Shown: positions 24,168 to 32,947 of the stretch, piece by piece
Layout: the number at the start of each line of letters is the position of its first letter
Position numbering within the stretch: position 1 is the first letter of the stretch
Source: an uncultured Ruminococcus sp.
Lineage (GTDB): Bacteria > Bacillota > Clostridia > Oscillospirales > Ruminococcaceae
DNA: 64,000 bases
Direction: 5' to 3'
Assembly (NCBI GenBank): GCA_910584195.1
Contig: CAJTYV010000017.1
Coordinates: forward strand, 1 to 64,000
The notes under the pieces: generated by a model
Seen by the model: only the letters and a program-made list of their open reading frames with translations
The model's database searches: none
Told to the model about the DNA's origin: nothing
Translations under genes and position numbers: made by a program

Positions 24168-26558
24168 ATGAAGGCTAATGAAGGTAAGATACTCAAGTTT
24201 TTAGATGGAACAGACAAAAGGTTTATTATTCCTGTTTATCAAAGACCGTATAGCTGGAAAAAAGCGAACTGTGAAATACTATTTAAGGATTTAATGAATG
24301 TTTATGAATGTAACTATGAATCACATTTCTTCGGAAGTATAGTTTATGTTGAGGAAGAAGTAGGGGGAACTAACGAATATCTGATTATCGATGGTCAACA
24401 GCGATTAACTACGATTTCAATTTTGCTTCTTGCCATTCGCAACTTTATAGTTAATAATAAAATCGAATGCAATATTAACACAAGTAAAATTACAAAAGCA
24501 TATCTCACAGATGAATATGCTTCTGATACGAAAAAGCTCAAACTCAAATTAATTCAAGGTGATGATGTAGCCTACAATCAACTTGTCAAAAATAAGGACA
24601 TGATTCAATCCAATGATGTTACCGTAAATTATTACTATTTTTATAATGAGATTGAAGATTTATCCTTAGAAGAACTTGAAGGATTATATAGTGCAATTGG
24701 AAAACTTATAATTGTAAATATCAGTTTAAAGCCATCCGCAGGTGATGATCCTCAGTTAATATTTGAAAGTCTCAATTCGACTGGCAAAGACCTAGAGGAA
24801 AGTGATAAGATTCGTAATTATATCTTGATGAAACAATCATCAGAAGAACAGGAGGAACTATATAAGGACTATTGGGAGGTTATTGAGAACAAGGTTGTTT
24901 CTAAGGGAATAAATAAGTTCATTAGATATTACCTTGCTGTAAAAAGAAGAGAGCTTCCAAATGAGAAGAAACTATACTTTATTTTCAAAAACTTTAGGCT
25001 TTCACAAGAATGTACTATTAAGGAAATTCTTGCGGACATGGTAAAATATGCTGATTATTATAAATGTATTATTGAGTCTGATGAAGATGGAAAAGGGTTT
25101 GAACGGGTTATTGCAAGATTGAATAAACTTGACGTCAGTACTGTTACTCCGTTATTATTTGATTTATTCTATGCAAAAGATAACCAGTTGCTAACGGAAA
25201 ATGAATTCTTAGAAGCCCTTTTGCTTGTAGAAAACTACATTGTTCGTCGTATTATTTGTTTGCTTCCTGCAAACGCTCTTAATAAAGTATTTATTCAAAT
25301 TGGACAAGAGGTTGAAAAGTATACAAGCAGTGGAGAAGCATCATATATCGATGCATTAAAATATTCACTTTTAAGTAAAGCTGGAAAAGCAAGATTTCCT
25401 TCTGATAATGAGTTCTCAGAGAAGTTCACACTTTATGAATTGTATAATGCGGCACCAACTGTGCGTAAATTTATCTTTGAAAGATTAGAAAATGCTAGCA
25501 GTAAAGAGAAAATAGCCGTTGATAAACAACTTGAAAGCCATGAACTTACAATAGAACATGTGATGCCGCAATCCTTAACTAAAGAGTGGAAAGGCGCTCT
25601 TGGCGACAATTGGGAACTAATATATTCAAAATACATAGATACAATAGGAAACCTAACGCTAACGGCATATAATAGTGAATATAGTAATTTACCATTTGAA
25701 AAGAAAAAAGCACTACCAGAGAAGGGCTTTAATTATAGCAAATTGACTCTTAATGAATATATTAAAAGCTGCAGTTCTTGGGGTGAAAAACAGATTGTTG
25801 AAAGGGCTGGCCTTCTCTTTCAAATTGCAAAGAAGCTTTGGGAAATGCCTGATACTTCTTTTTCACCAGAAACTACTATCGAGTGGGTGTACCTTGATGA
25901 TTATGATTATGATTACACAAACAAAATTATAAGGAAATTTTCTTTCATGGGTGAGACGGTGGTAACGACAGATATAACAGATGCATTTAGAAAAATTTCA
26001 GATCTTCTATACTCTTTAGATCCAGTCAATTTTGTAAAAGCTGATAAAACTAAGATTGGTGTTGAATCTACAAGTTTTTCTTCAACACACAAACTAGCCG
26101 AAAGCGTCTTTTTAAGTACAAATCTATCATCATCTCAAAAAATATCATTTCTAAGAAAAGCATTAAAAAAATTAGGATTGGATTTTGAAGAACTGAAATT
26201 CATAGTCGAAGACAAGCCGACTGCTGTAATATTTGACGTAAACAATCCTGAAACTTATGATGTGCTAAAAGTTGGAAAACTTTGCATCGAATTGTTCACT
26301 AATCTAGTTAGGAACAATCTTATTGGAAGCGATGAAATTCAATTGCTTTTAGATAAAGGCTATACTGCAAAAACATTTAGAGGAACGACATATCCGTTTT
26401 TAGCGACTGATCGCGATGCCTACATGTCTGCAAGTGGTACAAAACGATATGCTAAGACTCCGGTTTCAATACATGGATGTGAATATTATATTACAACACA
26501 ATGGTTTAAGGAAGGACGCGAAGATCTGATAAAATGGTATTTATCACATTTTGAATAA
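24168..26558 (+). CDS. GmrSD-type DUF262/DUF1524 restriction protein
   Basis: A 796-residue protein with TAGGAG before the ATG. The N-terminal DUF262 (ParB/Srx-like NTPase) shows IPVYQRPYSW (21-30), FFGSIVY and the signature IDGQQRLTT (Asp75-Arg79). FESLNSTGKDLEESDKIRNY follows. The DUF1524 HNH-type nuclease is at about 460-530: EHVMPQSL (His464) then TIGNLTLTAYNSEYSNLPF. About 250 residues beyond it form a C-terminal region with a small domain ending in YYITTQWF, probably for target recognition. GmrSD relatives cut DNA carrying modified bases such as glucosylated hydroxymethylcytosine, and related proteins work with BREX and phosphorothioate systems. It likely covers phages that escape methylation-based restriction. 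Confidence 0.87.
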   Translation: MKANEGKILKFLDGTDKRFIIPVYQRPYSWKKANCEILFKDLMNVYECNYESHFFGSIVYVEEEVGGTNEYLIIDGQQRLTTISILLLAIRNFIVNNKIECNINTSKITKAYLTDEYASDTKKLKLKLIQGDDVAYNQLVKNKDMIQSNDVTVNYYYFYNEIEDLSLEELEGLYSAIGKLIIVNISLKPSAGDDPQLIFESLNSTGKDLEESDKIRNYILMKQSSEEQEELYKDYWEVIENKVVSKGINKFIRYYLAVKRRELPNEKKLYFIFKNFRLSQECTIKEILADMVKYADYYKCIIESDEDGKGFERVIARLNKLDVSTVTPLLFDLFYAKDNQLLTENEFLEALLLVENYIVRRIICLLPANALNKVFIQIGQEVEKYTSSGEASYIDALKYSLLSKAGKARFPSDNEFSEKFTLYELYNAAPTVRKFIFERLENASSKEKIAVDKQLESHELTIEHVMPQSLTKEWKGALGDNWELIYSKYIDTIGNLTLTAYNSEYSNLPFEKKKALPEKGFNYSKLTLNEYIKSCSSWGEKQIVERAGLLFQIAKKLWEMPDTSFSPETTIEWVYLDDYDYDYTNKIIRKFSFMGETVVTTDITDAFRKISDLLYSLDPVNFVKADKTKIGVESTSFSSTHKLAESVFLSTNLSSSQKISFLRKALKKLGLDFEELKFIVEDKPTAVIFDVNNPETYDVLKVGKLCIELFTNLVRNNLIGSDEIQLLLDKGYTAKTFRGTTYPFLATDRDAYMSASGTKRYAKTPVSIHGCEYYITTQWFKEGREDLIKWYLSHFE

Positions 26559-26696
26559 AAGAGGAGGGCATTTGAAAGCACTGCGGACATTTTATATCTT
26601 TCTATAAGCGATAAAATCGATAGTTATTCTCACGTGTTGGCAGCAGTCCTTGTCAGTCGGCAAATTGAAGTTAAATCGATGGAAAGGAGTAAGTAT

Positions 26697-27356
26697 ATGA
26701 GAACAATAAAAGTAACAGGCAAAGGGCAAATCAAGGTCAAGCCCGATATGACAAGAATCACCATCACACTTGATGGACTCTACTCGGATTATGCAGAAAC
26801 ACTTCAGCGTTCATCAGATGATACAGACAGATTAAAGGAACTACTTTCTGCATTCGGATTTGAGCGTTCTGACCTTAAAACGCTCAGTTTCAATGTTGAT
26901 ACCGAGTACGAAAGCTACAGAGAGAACGACACTTACAAGCAGCGTTTTGTTGGCTATCGTTTCCGTCATCTTCTCAAAGTGGAGTTTGAGTCCGATAATA
27001 AGCGCCTTGGCAAAATTCTCTATGCGCTGGGCAATTGTGATTTGAAACCGGAATTCCGCATCAGTTATACTGTAAAAGATCCAGAAGCGGCTAAGAACGA
27101 GTTGCTTGGCAAAGCAGTCAAAGATGCAAAGGAAAAGGCTGCTGTATTAACTGCAGCGGCCGGAGTAATACTGAAAGATATCCAGAGCATTGACTACTCT
27201 TGGGGTGAAATAGAATTTGAGGTCAACCCCATGAACCGTCTTATGAGATCTTGTGCTCCTGTAGCTGCTTGTGCTGATTCAAGCTATGATATAGATATTG
27301 AGCCTGATGACATTGAGGTTTCTGATACGGTAACGGTCGTGTGGGAAATCGCGTAA
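26697..27356 (+). CDS. SIMPL (DUF541) domain protein
   Basis: A 219-residue protein with start at 26697 set by AAGGAG seven bases upstream. TIKVTGKGQIKVKPDMTRIT at the start, the conserved middle KTLSFNVDTEYES, and the helical KDAKEKAAVLTAAAGVIL are typical of the SIMPL/DUF541 family (the periplasmic stress protein YggE/BP26 group). Unlike most relatives it has no signal peptide and should stay in the cytoplasm. Function is unknown. Its base composition resembles the host-like parts of the island more than the AT-rich genes on either side, so it may be a passenger between two defence modules. The 138 bases before it hold no convincing gene. Confidence 0.75.
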   Translation: MRTIKVTGKGQIKVKPDMTRITITLDGLYSDYAETLQRSSDDTDRLKELLSAFGFERSDLKTLSFNVDTEYESYRENDTYKQRFVGYRFRHLLKVEFESDNKRLGKILYALGNCDLKPEFRISYTVKDPEAAKNELLGKAVKDAKEKAAVLTAAAGVILKDIQSIDYSWGEIEFEVNPMNRLMRSCAPVAACADSSYDIDIEPDDIEVSDTVTVVWEIA

Positions 27357-27411
27357 GATGATTCTGTGATTGTTTATAGCAAAAAAGAAAGACAATTGAA
27401 TAGACAAGAAG

Positions 27412-27464
27412 ACTCCCCGAGTGATGAAAAGGCAATAAATGAGTATAGGGTTCACTTGGGGAGT
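27412..27464 (+). terminator. Terminator-like hairpin after the SIMPL gene
   Basis: ACTCCCCGAGTGA (27412-27424) pairs with TCACTTGGGGAGT (27452-27464) over 12 of 13 positions, with a 27-base loop and TTTGTT following. The long loop lowers confidence in simple intrinsic termination. Confidence 0.5.
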
Positions 27465-27558
27465 TTTGTTATACATGTACTAGAAACATCTGTTTCTCCT
27501 GATTGTATATTATTCACTAAAATGTACGTTGAATATAGAAATTTCACAGTCAGATTGA

Positions 27559-27588
27559 TTGACAAATAGAGACGAATTATGTTATAAT
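27559..27588 (+). promoter_or_regulatory. Promoter of the dynamin-like GTPase cassette
   Basis: Consensus TTGACA (27559-27564) and TATAAT (27583-27588) with an 18-base spacer, 90 bases before the first GTPase start. No comparable promoter was noticed inside the cassette, which supports a single operon. Confidence 0.75.
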
Positions 27589-27678
27589 TGTAATAGATAT
27601 TCCATAATGTTACGATGGGTTATCTCGAATTAGAATTATCAATCTGAGAAAATATGAAAAGCTTAGGAGGATATCGTC

Positions 27679-29412
27679 ATGATCAATAAAAAGAAATGGA
27701 TAGACTTTGGATCACAGCTCACTACAATTGCTAGCCATTATAACAATGAGGCGCTTGCAACAGAGGTTGAAACAATCAATAGAGCAGTTTCACATTATGA
27801 GATAAAAGTATTGTTTGTAGGTCATTTTAGTGCTGGTAAGAGCGCTTTGCTGAATGGAATACTTAAACGCCCGAACTTCCTTATAGAGAATCAAAGCCCT
27901 CAAACAGCTGTAGCAACTGAATTGCACTATTCTACGACCGAAAAAGTTATTATTCACAACAATAATGGCGAGATAATTGAAAAAGAATCCTCTTATGCTG
28001 TTCCTGTCGAAGATGTTGATTATATAGATTATCGTCTGAATTCAGATGCGTTAAAAGAAATAGGTGATTTTACACTTGTTGATACTCCGGGTTTTGATTC
28101 AGGAATCGAAAAACACAATCATGCTTTATCATCATATTTAGGAAATGGATCTTTCTATGTCTTAGTAATCAATATAGAAAAAGGCGTTGTTGATTCGCAA
28201 ACGATCCAATTTATTCAGGAATTATCTGTATATAATGATGAGCTTATTATCCTGTTAAATAAACGCGATAAAATAACAACTGAAAACGCTGAAGCCGTCA
28301 TGGATAGTGTTCAATGCACTTTAGACATGGAGGGCATACATGCAAAGGTATTTTGCGTATCCAAATTTGATGAAGATTTGAGCAAGAAAATTTGTGGTGC
28401 GATATCTGAATTAGATATTCAAGCAGCATTTGATAGGCATGCCCAAAACATGTATAATAGATTGATAATAGAAATGAAGGAGATTCTTGATCAACAACTC
28501 AGGGATTATGAGGATATAAGTACATTTGATTATGACAAGAGAATTAAGGAATTAAATCGAGCATGCGAGGAGTTAAAGCGTTTATTTGAACTAGAAAAGA
28601 AAAAAGCCGAAGATGCATTACCTTCAAGGATAGACGAGTTGAAAGGAAAAATAAGAGTAGCATTAGAAGGATGTGCAGACGCTGTAGTAAGTGCTTCAAA
28701 TAGTGGTGGATCACAAGCTGCTGAAGCGGTAATAGTGGAAACACTTCGTCCTTTACTTTTACAGTATGTACGTTCGTATTCAGAACAGAATATGGATTCT
28801 ATTATTCAAAGTATGAATCAAACAATGAATCAGCTTGAAAGTAAAGATAGTCAGATTAACAAATTGATGAAAAGTGCTGCTGAAAATACAAAAAAACTGA
28901 TTGAAGACGGCATGTTTGACAAAATCTCTTCTTTATGTGAAACAGATGATAATAAATCTAGTAAGAAAAACAAGAAGGGCGACAACACTTCGTGGTATCA
29001 CGCAGTTAGTGGTGCTTTGGCTATCTTGACGGATGTTATTGCACCTTGGATGGAAATCATAATAATCTTGGCTCCAGATATCATAAGTCTAGCTAAAACT
29101 ATCTTCGGAGAATCTGATTACGAAAGAGCAAAGAGAATATACCTTGAAGGGACTGTTCCACAGATTGTTTGTCAGTTACATGATCCAGCAGTTGAAGCAA
29201 TGAAAGAGAGTAACAAGCAACTTATTGCTCTTTTACAAACTCAGTTGGCTGAGAAAACGGCGATTGTTAAGGCTTCAATTGCTGAGACACAGGAGAAAAA
29301 GAAAAAAGATATTGAGACGAATACTAGTTACCGAAATAATTTAAAAAATGACTTACAGGCTTTAGCTAATATGGAATCAACGATATGTACAGGAGGCTCA
29401 ACATGGCATTAA
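27679..29412 (+). CDS. Dynamin-like GTPase 1 with a hydrophobic C-terminal segment
   Basis: A 577-residue protein with AGGAGG upstream. GTPase motifs: G1 GHFSAGKS (48-55), a likely G2 threonine in SPQTAVAT (73-80), G3 DTPG (135-138) and G4 NKRD (194-197). Long charged helices follow (about 255-425), then a hydrophobic stretch at about 440-475 (VIAPWMEIIIILAPDIISLA) fitting a membrane paddle or transmembrane hairpin, and a terminal coiled coil. This is the layout of bacterial dynamin-like proteins, which assemble on membranes and remodel them on GTP hydrolysis. Its last ten bases overlap the start of the next GTPase gene, pointing to a hetero-oligomeric machine. Confidence 0.85.
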   Translation: MINKKKWIDFGSQLTTIASHYNNEALATEVETINRAVSHYEIKVLFVGHFSAGKSALLNGILKRPNFLIENQSPQTAVATELHYSTTEKVIIHNNNGEIIEKESSYAVPVEDVDYIDYRLNSDALKEIGDFTLVDTPGFDSGIEKHNHALSSYLGNGSFYVLVINIEKGVVDSQTIQFIQELSVYNDELIILLNKRDKITTENAEAVMDSVQCTLDMEGIHAKVFCVSKFDEDLSKKICGAISELDIQAAFDRHAQNMYNRLIIEMKEILDQQLRDYEDISTFDYDKRIKELNRACEELKRLFELEKKKAEDALPSRIDELKGKIRVALEGCADAVVSASNSGGSQAAEAVIVETLRPLLLQYVRSYSEQNMDSIIQSMNQTMNQLESKDSQINKLMKSAAENTKKLIEDGMFDKISSLCETDDNKSSKKNKKGDNTSWYHAVSGALAILTDVIAPWMEIIIILAPDIISLAKTIFGESDYERAKRIYLEGTVPQIVCQLHDPAVEAMKESNKQLIALLQTQLAEKTAIVKASIAETQEKKKKDIETNTSYRNNLKNDLQALANMESTICTGGSTWH

Positions 29413-31634
29413 ATATGAATATGATTAATGCGTTTGAATATGAACTGGATCTGATAGACGTATTTTTTACTGAAAACAGTGAACTTTTTAGTTCGGATAG
29501 CTTATTGGACTTTAGAGCAGAACGCCAAAGCTTTCACAATCGAATTGCTCAAGCGCAGGAGAAAAGCCGAGTGTTACAAATTGGTATTATAGGTGCTGTG
29601 AAAGCAGGAAAGTCATCTTTTCTTAATGCTTTATTGTTTAATGGTGAAGAGGTGCTTCCTAAAGCCGCCACGCCTATGACCGCTGCATTGACTAAAATAA
29701 GTTATGCTGATACACCAAACTCAATTATACACTTCTATAGTTCTGAAGATTGGGAGATAATAACTCAGCTTGCTGAGCAATACACTAATGAACTTCAGAA
29801 TAGATACGCTGAATATGAAGAATGGTATCATAATAAATGCAAAGAGATTGACGATTATAATCTTAAGCAAAGAGACATTTTGTCAGAAAAAAAACGTGAA
29901 AAGCCTATACATATGACATTATTTGATTTTGAACGCAGACAGTTTCGACCTAAAGTTGCGGAAAATTTGGCTGCAGCAAAAGAGCTAGTCGATATGATAA
30001 GCGATCAAAGCATTCTCGATTTTTTGGGAAAAGATATCTCGGTTGCTGATTCTTCTCAACTTCAAACTTATATTGGCGCCAAAGGGAAGTACACGCCAAT
30101 TGTTAATTATGTTGAACTGCAAATGAATGATATTCGTTTAAAGGATTTTGTTATTGTTGATACTCCAGGACTTAACGACCCTATTATTTCAAGAGGAAAC
30201 ATTACCAAAACATTTCTATCCAAATGTGATGTGGCAATTCTTCTTTCTCCAACTTCGCAGTTTATGGATGTTAGTACAATGCAACTGATGGTTCGTAGTT
30301 TACCGCAAGCGGGTGTTGACGAAATAATTGTAATTGGCAGTAAACTCGATTCAGGATTATTGGACTATCCAAATGCAAACGGACAAATTAGACAGGTCTA
30401 CGAATCCTCAATCCGGAAATTTAAAGGAGAATTCGAAAGGAATCTTAGCACATTAAAACATTCAGATCCAACTGCTGCGAAACGACTTGAGAAAGTTGAA
30501 TTGGAGTTTGTTTCTTCCTTATTTCATTCTATTATGGTTAAACAAAAGAAGCATGCTCAGCTAAATGATGAAGAAAACTTGATTTTCAATCGCTTTAATG
30601 AGCGTTTTACTGGTTTTAGTTCGGATGTAATTCCTAATATGGCAGGTATAGTTAAGGTACGAAGAATGCTTAACGCAGTTATAGAACGAAAAGATGAGAT
30701 AATTAATGGTAGAAATGAAAACGTTATTGCCACATTACGCACTAATATTGTCAAAATACTTGATATCATTGAAACAGATGCTAAATCAAGTTTAGATAAG
30801 CTTCAGAATGTTCAAATTGATAAGCTAAAATCAAACTATGAAGAACTTACCGATTTGTTAAGTAGAGCAAGGATAAAGCTTAGTAGTTTATTCGAAACGG
30901 CGGCTCAAGAAGCCAAAAAAACTGCTAGCATTACCCTGTCCAAGCTTCAGGAAGAAATGTCACATCATATTCATTTTCAAACTAAAAGCCGTACACATAT
31001 TGAATCAGAGTCAGTGAAAGAAGGCTTTCTTGGGCTTAAAAAGCGTAGTATAGATAGAGAAATCAAAGAGGACTATGCCGAAACAGCCGAGATTATAGCT
31101 AACTTAAATAATTATAACGCTCGTTGCAATAGGATTATTAATGAGGACTTTGATTATTTAATAAATCCAGAAACACTTAGTTCTAAAGTGAAAAAACTCG
31201 TGATTGAAATTATGCATAAGGCGGGTGGAAGTTATACGGAAGATGATGTGCTTATCCCTCTTAATAGAACTCTGGCAGCTATAAAAGTGCCAAAGGTTAC
31301 AATCTCTGCCGATAAATATGTTGATATGCTTAATACGGCATATAAGAAAGGCTATGCTTCAAATGATGAAATACACACTCTTTCTCAACTTCAAATGACA
31401 TATCTACAAAGTATGCTTTCTGATGCCAGGAATGATTTGAATAACAGCGTTGGCCATGCAGAAAAACTTCTCATGGATCAGTCTATTAAATTTACAGATT
31501 CAATTCTGACCAAACTAAAAGACCAATTTGAACGTATCAATTCACAAATGAGTGAAAAAGAGAAATACATTGATAGTTATCAATCGTTCCTAAAAAATAT
31601 CACAGAAATACGTTTGCGAATTATTAACCTGTAA
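29403..31634 (+). CDS. Dynamin-like GTPase 2
   Basis: A 743-residue protein. The ATG at 29403 has AGGAGG upstream and overlaps the previous gene's stop. G1 is GAVKAGKS (64-71), G2 lies in ATPMTAALT (about 90), G3 is DTPG (253-256). The G4 position reads SKLD (313-316), where Ser replaces the usual Asn or Thr, so guanine specificity may be altered. An insertion of about 130 residues with charged helices separates G2 from G3. The C-terminal half is almost all helical and coiled-coil (TDAKSSLDKLQNVQIDKLKS onward). No clear membrane segment is visible, so it may dock on GTPase 1, as in LeoA/LeoBC-type and tandem dynamin pairs. Confidence 0.85.
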   Translation: MALNMNMINAFEYELDLIDVFFTENSELFSSDSLLDFRAERQSFHNRIAQAQEKSRVLQIGIIGAVKAGKSSFLNALLFNGEEVLPKAATPMTAALTKISYADTPNSIIHFYSSEDWEIITQLAEQYTNELQNRYAEYEEWYHNKCKEIDDYNLKQRDILSEKKREKPIHMTLFDFERRQFRPKVAENLAAAKELVDMISDQSILDFLGKDISVADSSQLQTYIGAKGKYTPIVNYVELQMNDIRLKDFVIVDTPGLNDPIISRGNITKTFLSKCDVAILLSPTSQFMDVSTMQLMVRSLPQAGVDEIIVIGSKLDSGLLDYPNANGQIRQVYESSIRKFKGEFERNLSTLKHSDPTAAKRLEKVELEFVSSLFHSIMVKQKKHAQLNDEENLIFNRFNERFTGFSSDVIPNMAGIVKVRRMLNAVIERKDEIINGRNENVIATLRTNIVKILDIIETDAKSSLDKLQNVQIDKLKSNYEELTDLLSRARIKLSSLFETAAQEAKKTASITLSKLQEEMSHHIHFQTKSRTHIESESVKEGFLGLKKRSIDREIKEDYAETAEIIANLNNYNARCNRIINEDFDYLINPETLSSKVKKLVIEIMHKAGGSYTEDDVLIPLNRTLAAIKVPKVTISADKYVDMLNTAYKKGYASNDEIHTLSQLQMTYLQSMLSDARNDLNNSVGHAEKLLMDQSIKFTDSILTKLKDQFERINSQMSEKEKYIDSYQSFLKNITEIRLRIINL

Positions 31635-31648
31635 AGAAAGGATTATTT

Positions 31649-32947
31649 ATGGCTTTCTTTGAAGAAGATGAAAGTTTTGTTGAATGGCAAGATGATATTG
31701 AAGTGCCTGAAATAGATACAAATTTATATATACACGACGCTGATAAAGCTGCATTACTAATTTCTGAATTACTTCAACAACCTAAAAAGGTTCCTAAGTA
31801 TCTAATTGGCAAGATTCGTTCGGAGATTCAAGAACTGTTTCACTGTTATTCTCATACTACGTTAGAGAATGAATTATTGTTTTATCAAAGCTTCATGACC
31901 TTATGCAGCAGGCTTGAGGAAAGAAGAAGAATTCAAAAACTCGGAAATAAAACGGTCATTGGCATAGGTGGGAAGTTTAGCGCAGGTAAATCTAAATTTT
32001 TGAATTCATTATCAGGTCTTGATGGTATTTTACCAGAAGAGACTGCACCAACAACTGCCATTCCAACTTACATAATAAAAGGAACAACAACATCATATAC
32101 TGCGAACAATATTTATGGTGCGGAATGCCAGTTGGACAGAGAAAAACTTCAAGCAATGACACATGAATTCTTTGAGACTTATCAAATAGGTTTTTCTTCT
32201 TTTATTGAAAGCGTTTTCATCGAAAGTGCTCAATGTAAACTTCCAACACAGCTTGCATTACTAGATACACCAGGATATAACAAGTTTGATGTAAAAACCA
32301 AAGAAGCGGTTTCTGATAGAAAAAAAGCATTTGATCAACTTAGAATATCAGACTATTTGATCTGGTTAGTTGATGCTGATAACGGAACATTAACTAATGA
32401 TGATATACGCTTTATCAGTGAATTAAATTTATCTGAACCTATTCTTATTGTTCTAAATAAATGTGACAAGAAAACTGAACAACAGATAAATGATATTCTA
32501 GATCAAGCAGTTAGCGATATTCAAATGAGTGATATTAGGTGTTATGGCATAGTTGCTTATTCATCTCGTGAATGTGTAGAATATGGTGGGCGGCCGTTGA
32601 CAAGTAAGAAAGCATATGATAATAATATGATACAACAATTTTTACAATTTACAGCCTCTAGTAAAAGACGCAATAATGATATTGTTTCTCAGTTTCATCA
32701 GCTTGAAGAGAGGTTCCTTAAATCAACACGTTCAAACCAGAATGCATTATATGCCTCTAGCCAAGAATTAGAAAAGCTTATTAGACAATCAGAAAGCGTA
32801 ATGCATATCTGTTCTATAGCGAAAATATGGAGTGAGAATTCAAATATGAGTTATCAGATGTATATGCTTGAAAATAAATGTAAAGAACACTTTGAAAACA
32901 TCTTTAAAATGCTTGATAAGTACCTGAAAGGGGAAAACAATGAATAG
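31649..32947 (+). CDS. Dynamin-like GTPase 3 (short form)
   Basis: A 432-residue protein with AAAGGA before the ATG. After an N-terminal helical region of about 100 residues come G1 GKFSAGKS (108-115), G2 in ETAPTTAIPT (131-140), G3 DTPG (206-209) and G4 NKCD (270-273), all canonical. Only about 130 residues follow the GTPase domain, too few for a full dynamin stalk, so this member may regulate or cap the other two rather than form filaments alone. It starts 14 bases after GTPase 2 and ends with an eight-base overlap into the next gene. The three GTPases are clearly diverged from one another and not a recent duplication. Confidence 0.83.
   Translation: MAFFEEDESFVEWQDDIEVPEIDTNLYIHDADKAALLISELLQQPKKVPKYLIGKIRSEIQELFHCYSHTTLENELLFYQSFMTLCSRLEERRRIQKLGNKTVIGIGGKFSAGKSKFLNSLSGLDGILPEETAPTTAIPTYIIKGTTTSYTANNIYGAECQLDREKLQAMTHEFFETYQIGFSSFIESVFIESAQCKLPTQLALLDTPGYNKFDVKTKEAVSDRKKAFDQLRISDYLIWLVDADNGTLTNDDIRFISELNLSEPILIVLNKCDKKTEQQINDILDQAVSDIQMSDIRCYGIVAYSSRECVEYGGRPLTSKKAYDNNMIQQFLQFTASSKRRNNDIVSQFHQLEERFLKSTRSNQNALYASSQELEKLIRQSESVMHICSIAKIWSENSNMSYQMYMLENKCKEHFENIFKMLDKYLKGENNE

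Larger units (their letters stand above)
27357..27678 (+). other. Intergenic region holding a terminator-like hairpin and a promoter
   Basis: A 322-base gap between the SIMPL gene and the dynamin cassette. It contains a hairpin at 27412-27464, a promoter at 27559-27588 and AGGAGG just before 27679. A 67-residue open frame across it coincides with these signals, has no ribosome site, and is not considered a gene. Confidence 0.6.

Noticed and set aside
9094..26558. BREX system, suggested by a WYL regulator, methylase, helicase and DUF262 protein together
   Set aside because: No PglZ-type phosphatase, BrxC-type ATPase or BrxL protease was found; DrmA, DrmB and DrmE explain the core better.
26559..26696. 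N-terminal extension of the SIMPL protein, or a separate small gene
   Set aside because: The extended frame lacks a ribosome site, while AAGGAG sits ideally before the internal ATG; no coherent product was seen in the gap.
27366..27569. A 67-residue open frame between the SIMPL gene and the dynamin cassette
   Set aside because: It runs through a terminator-like hairpin and into the -35 element of a promoter, and has no ribosome site.
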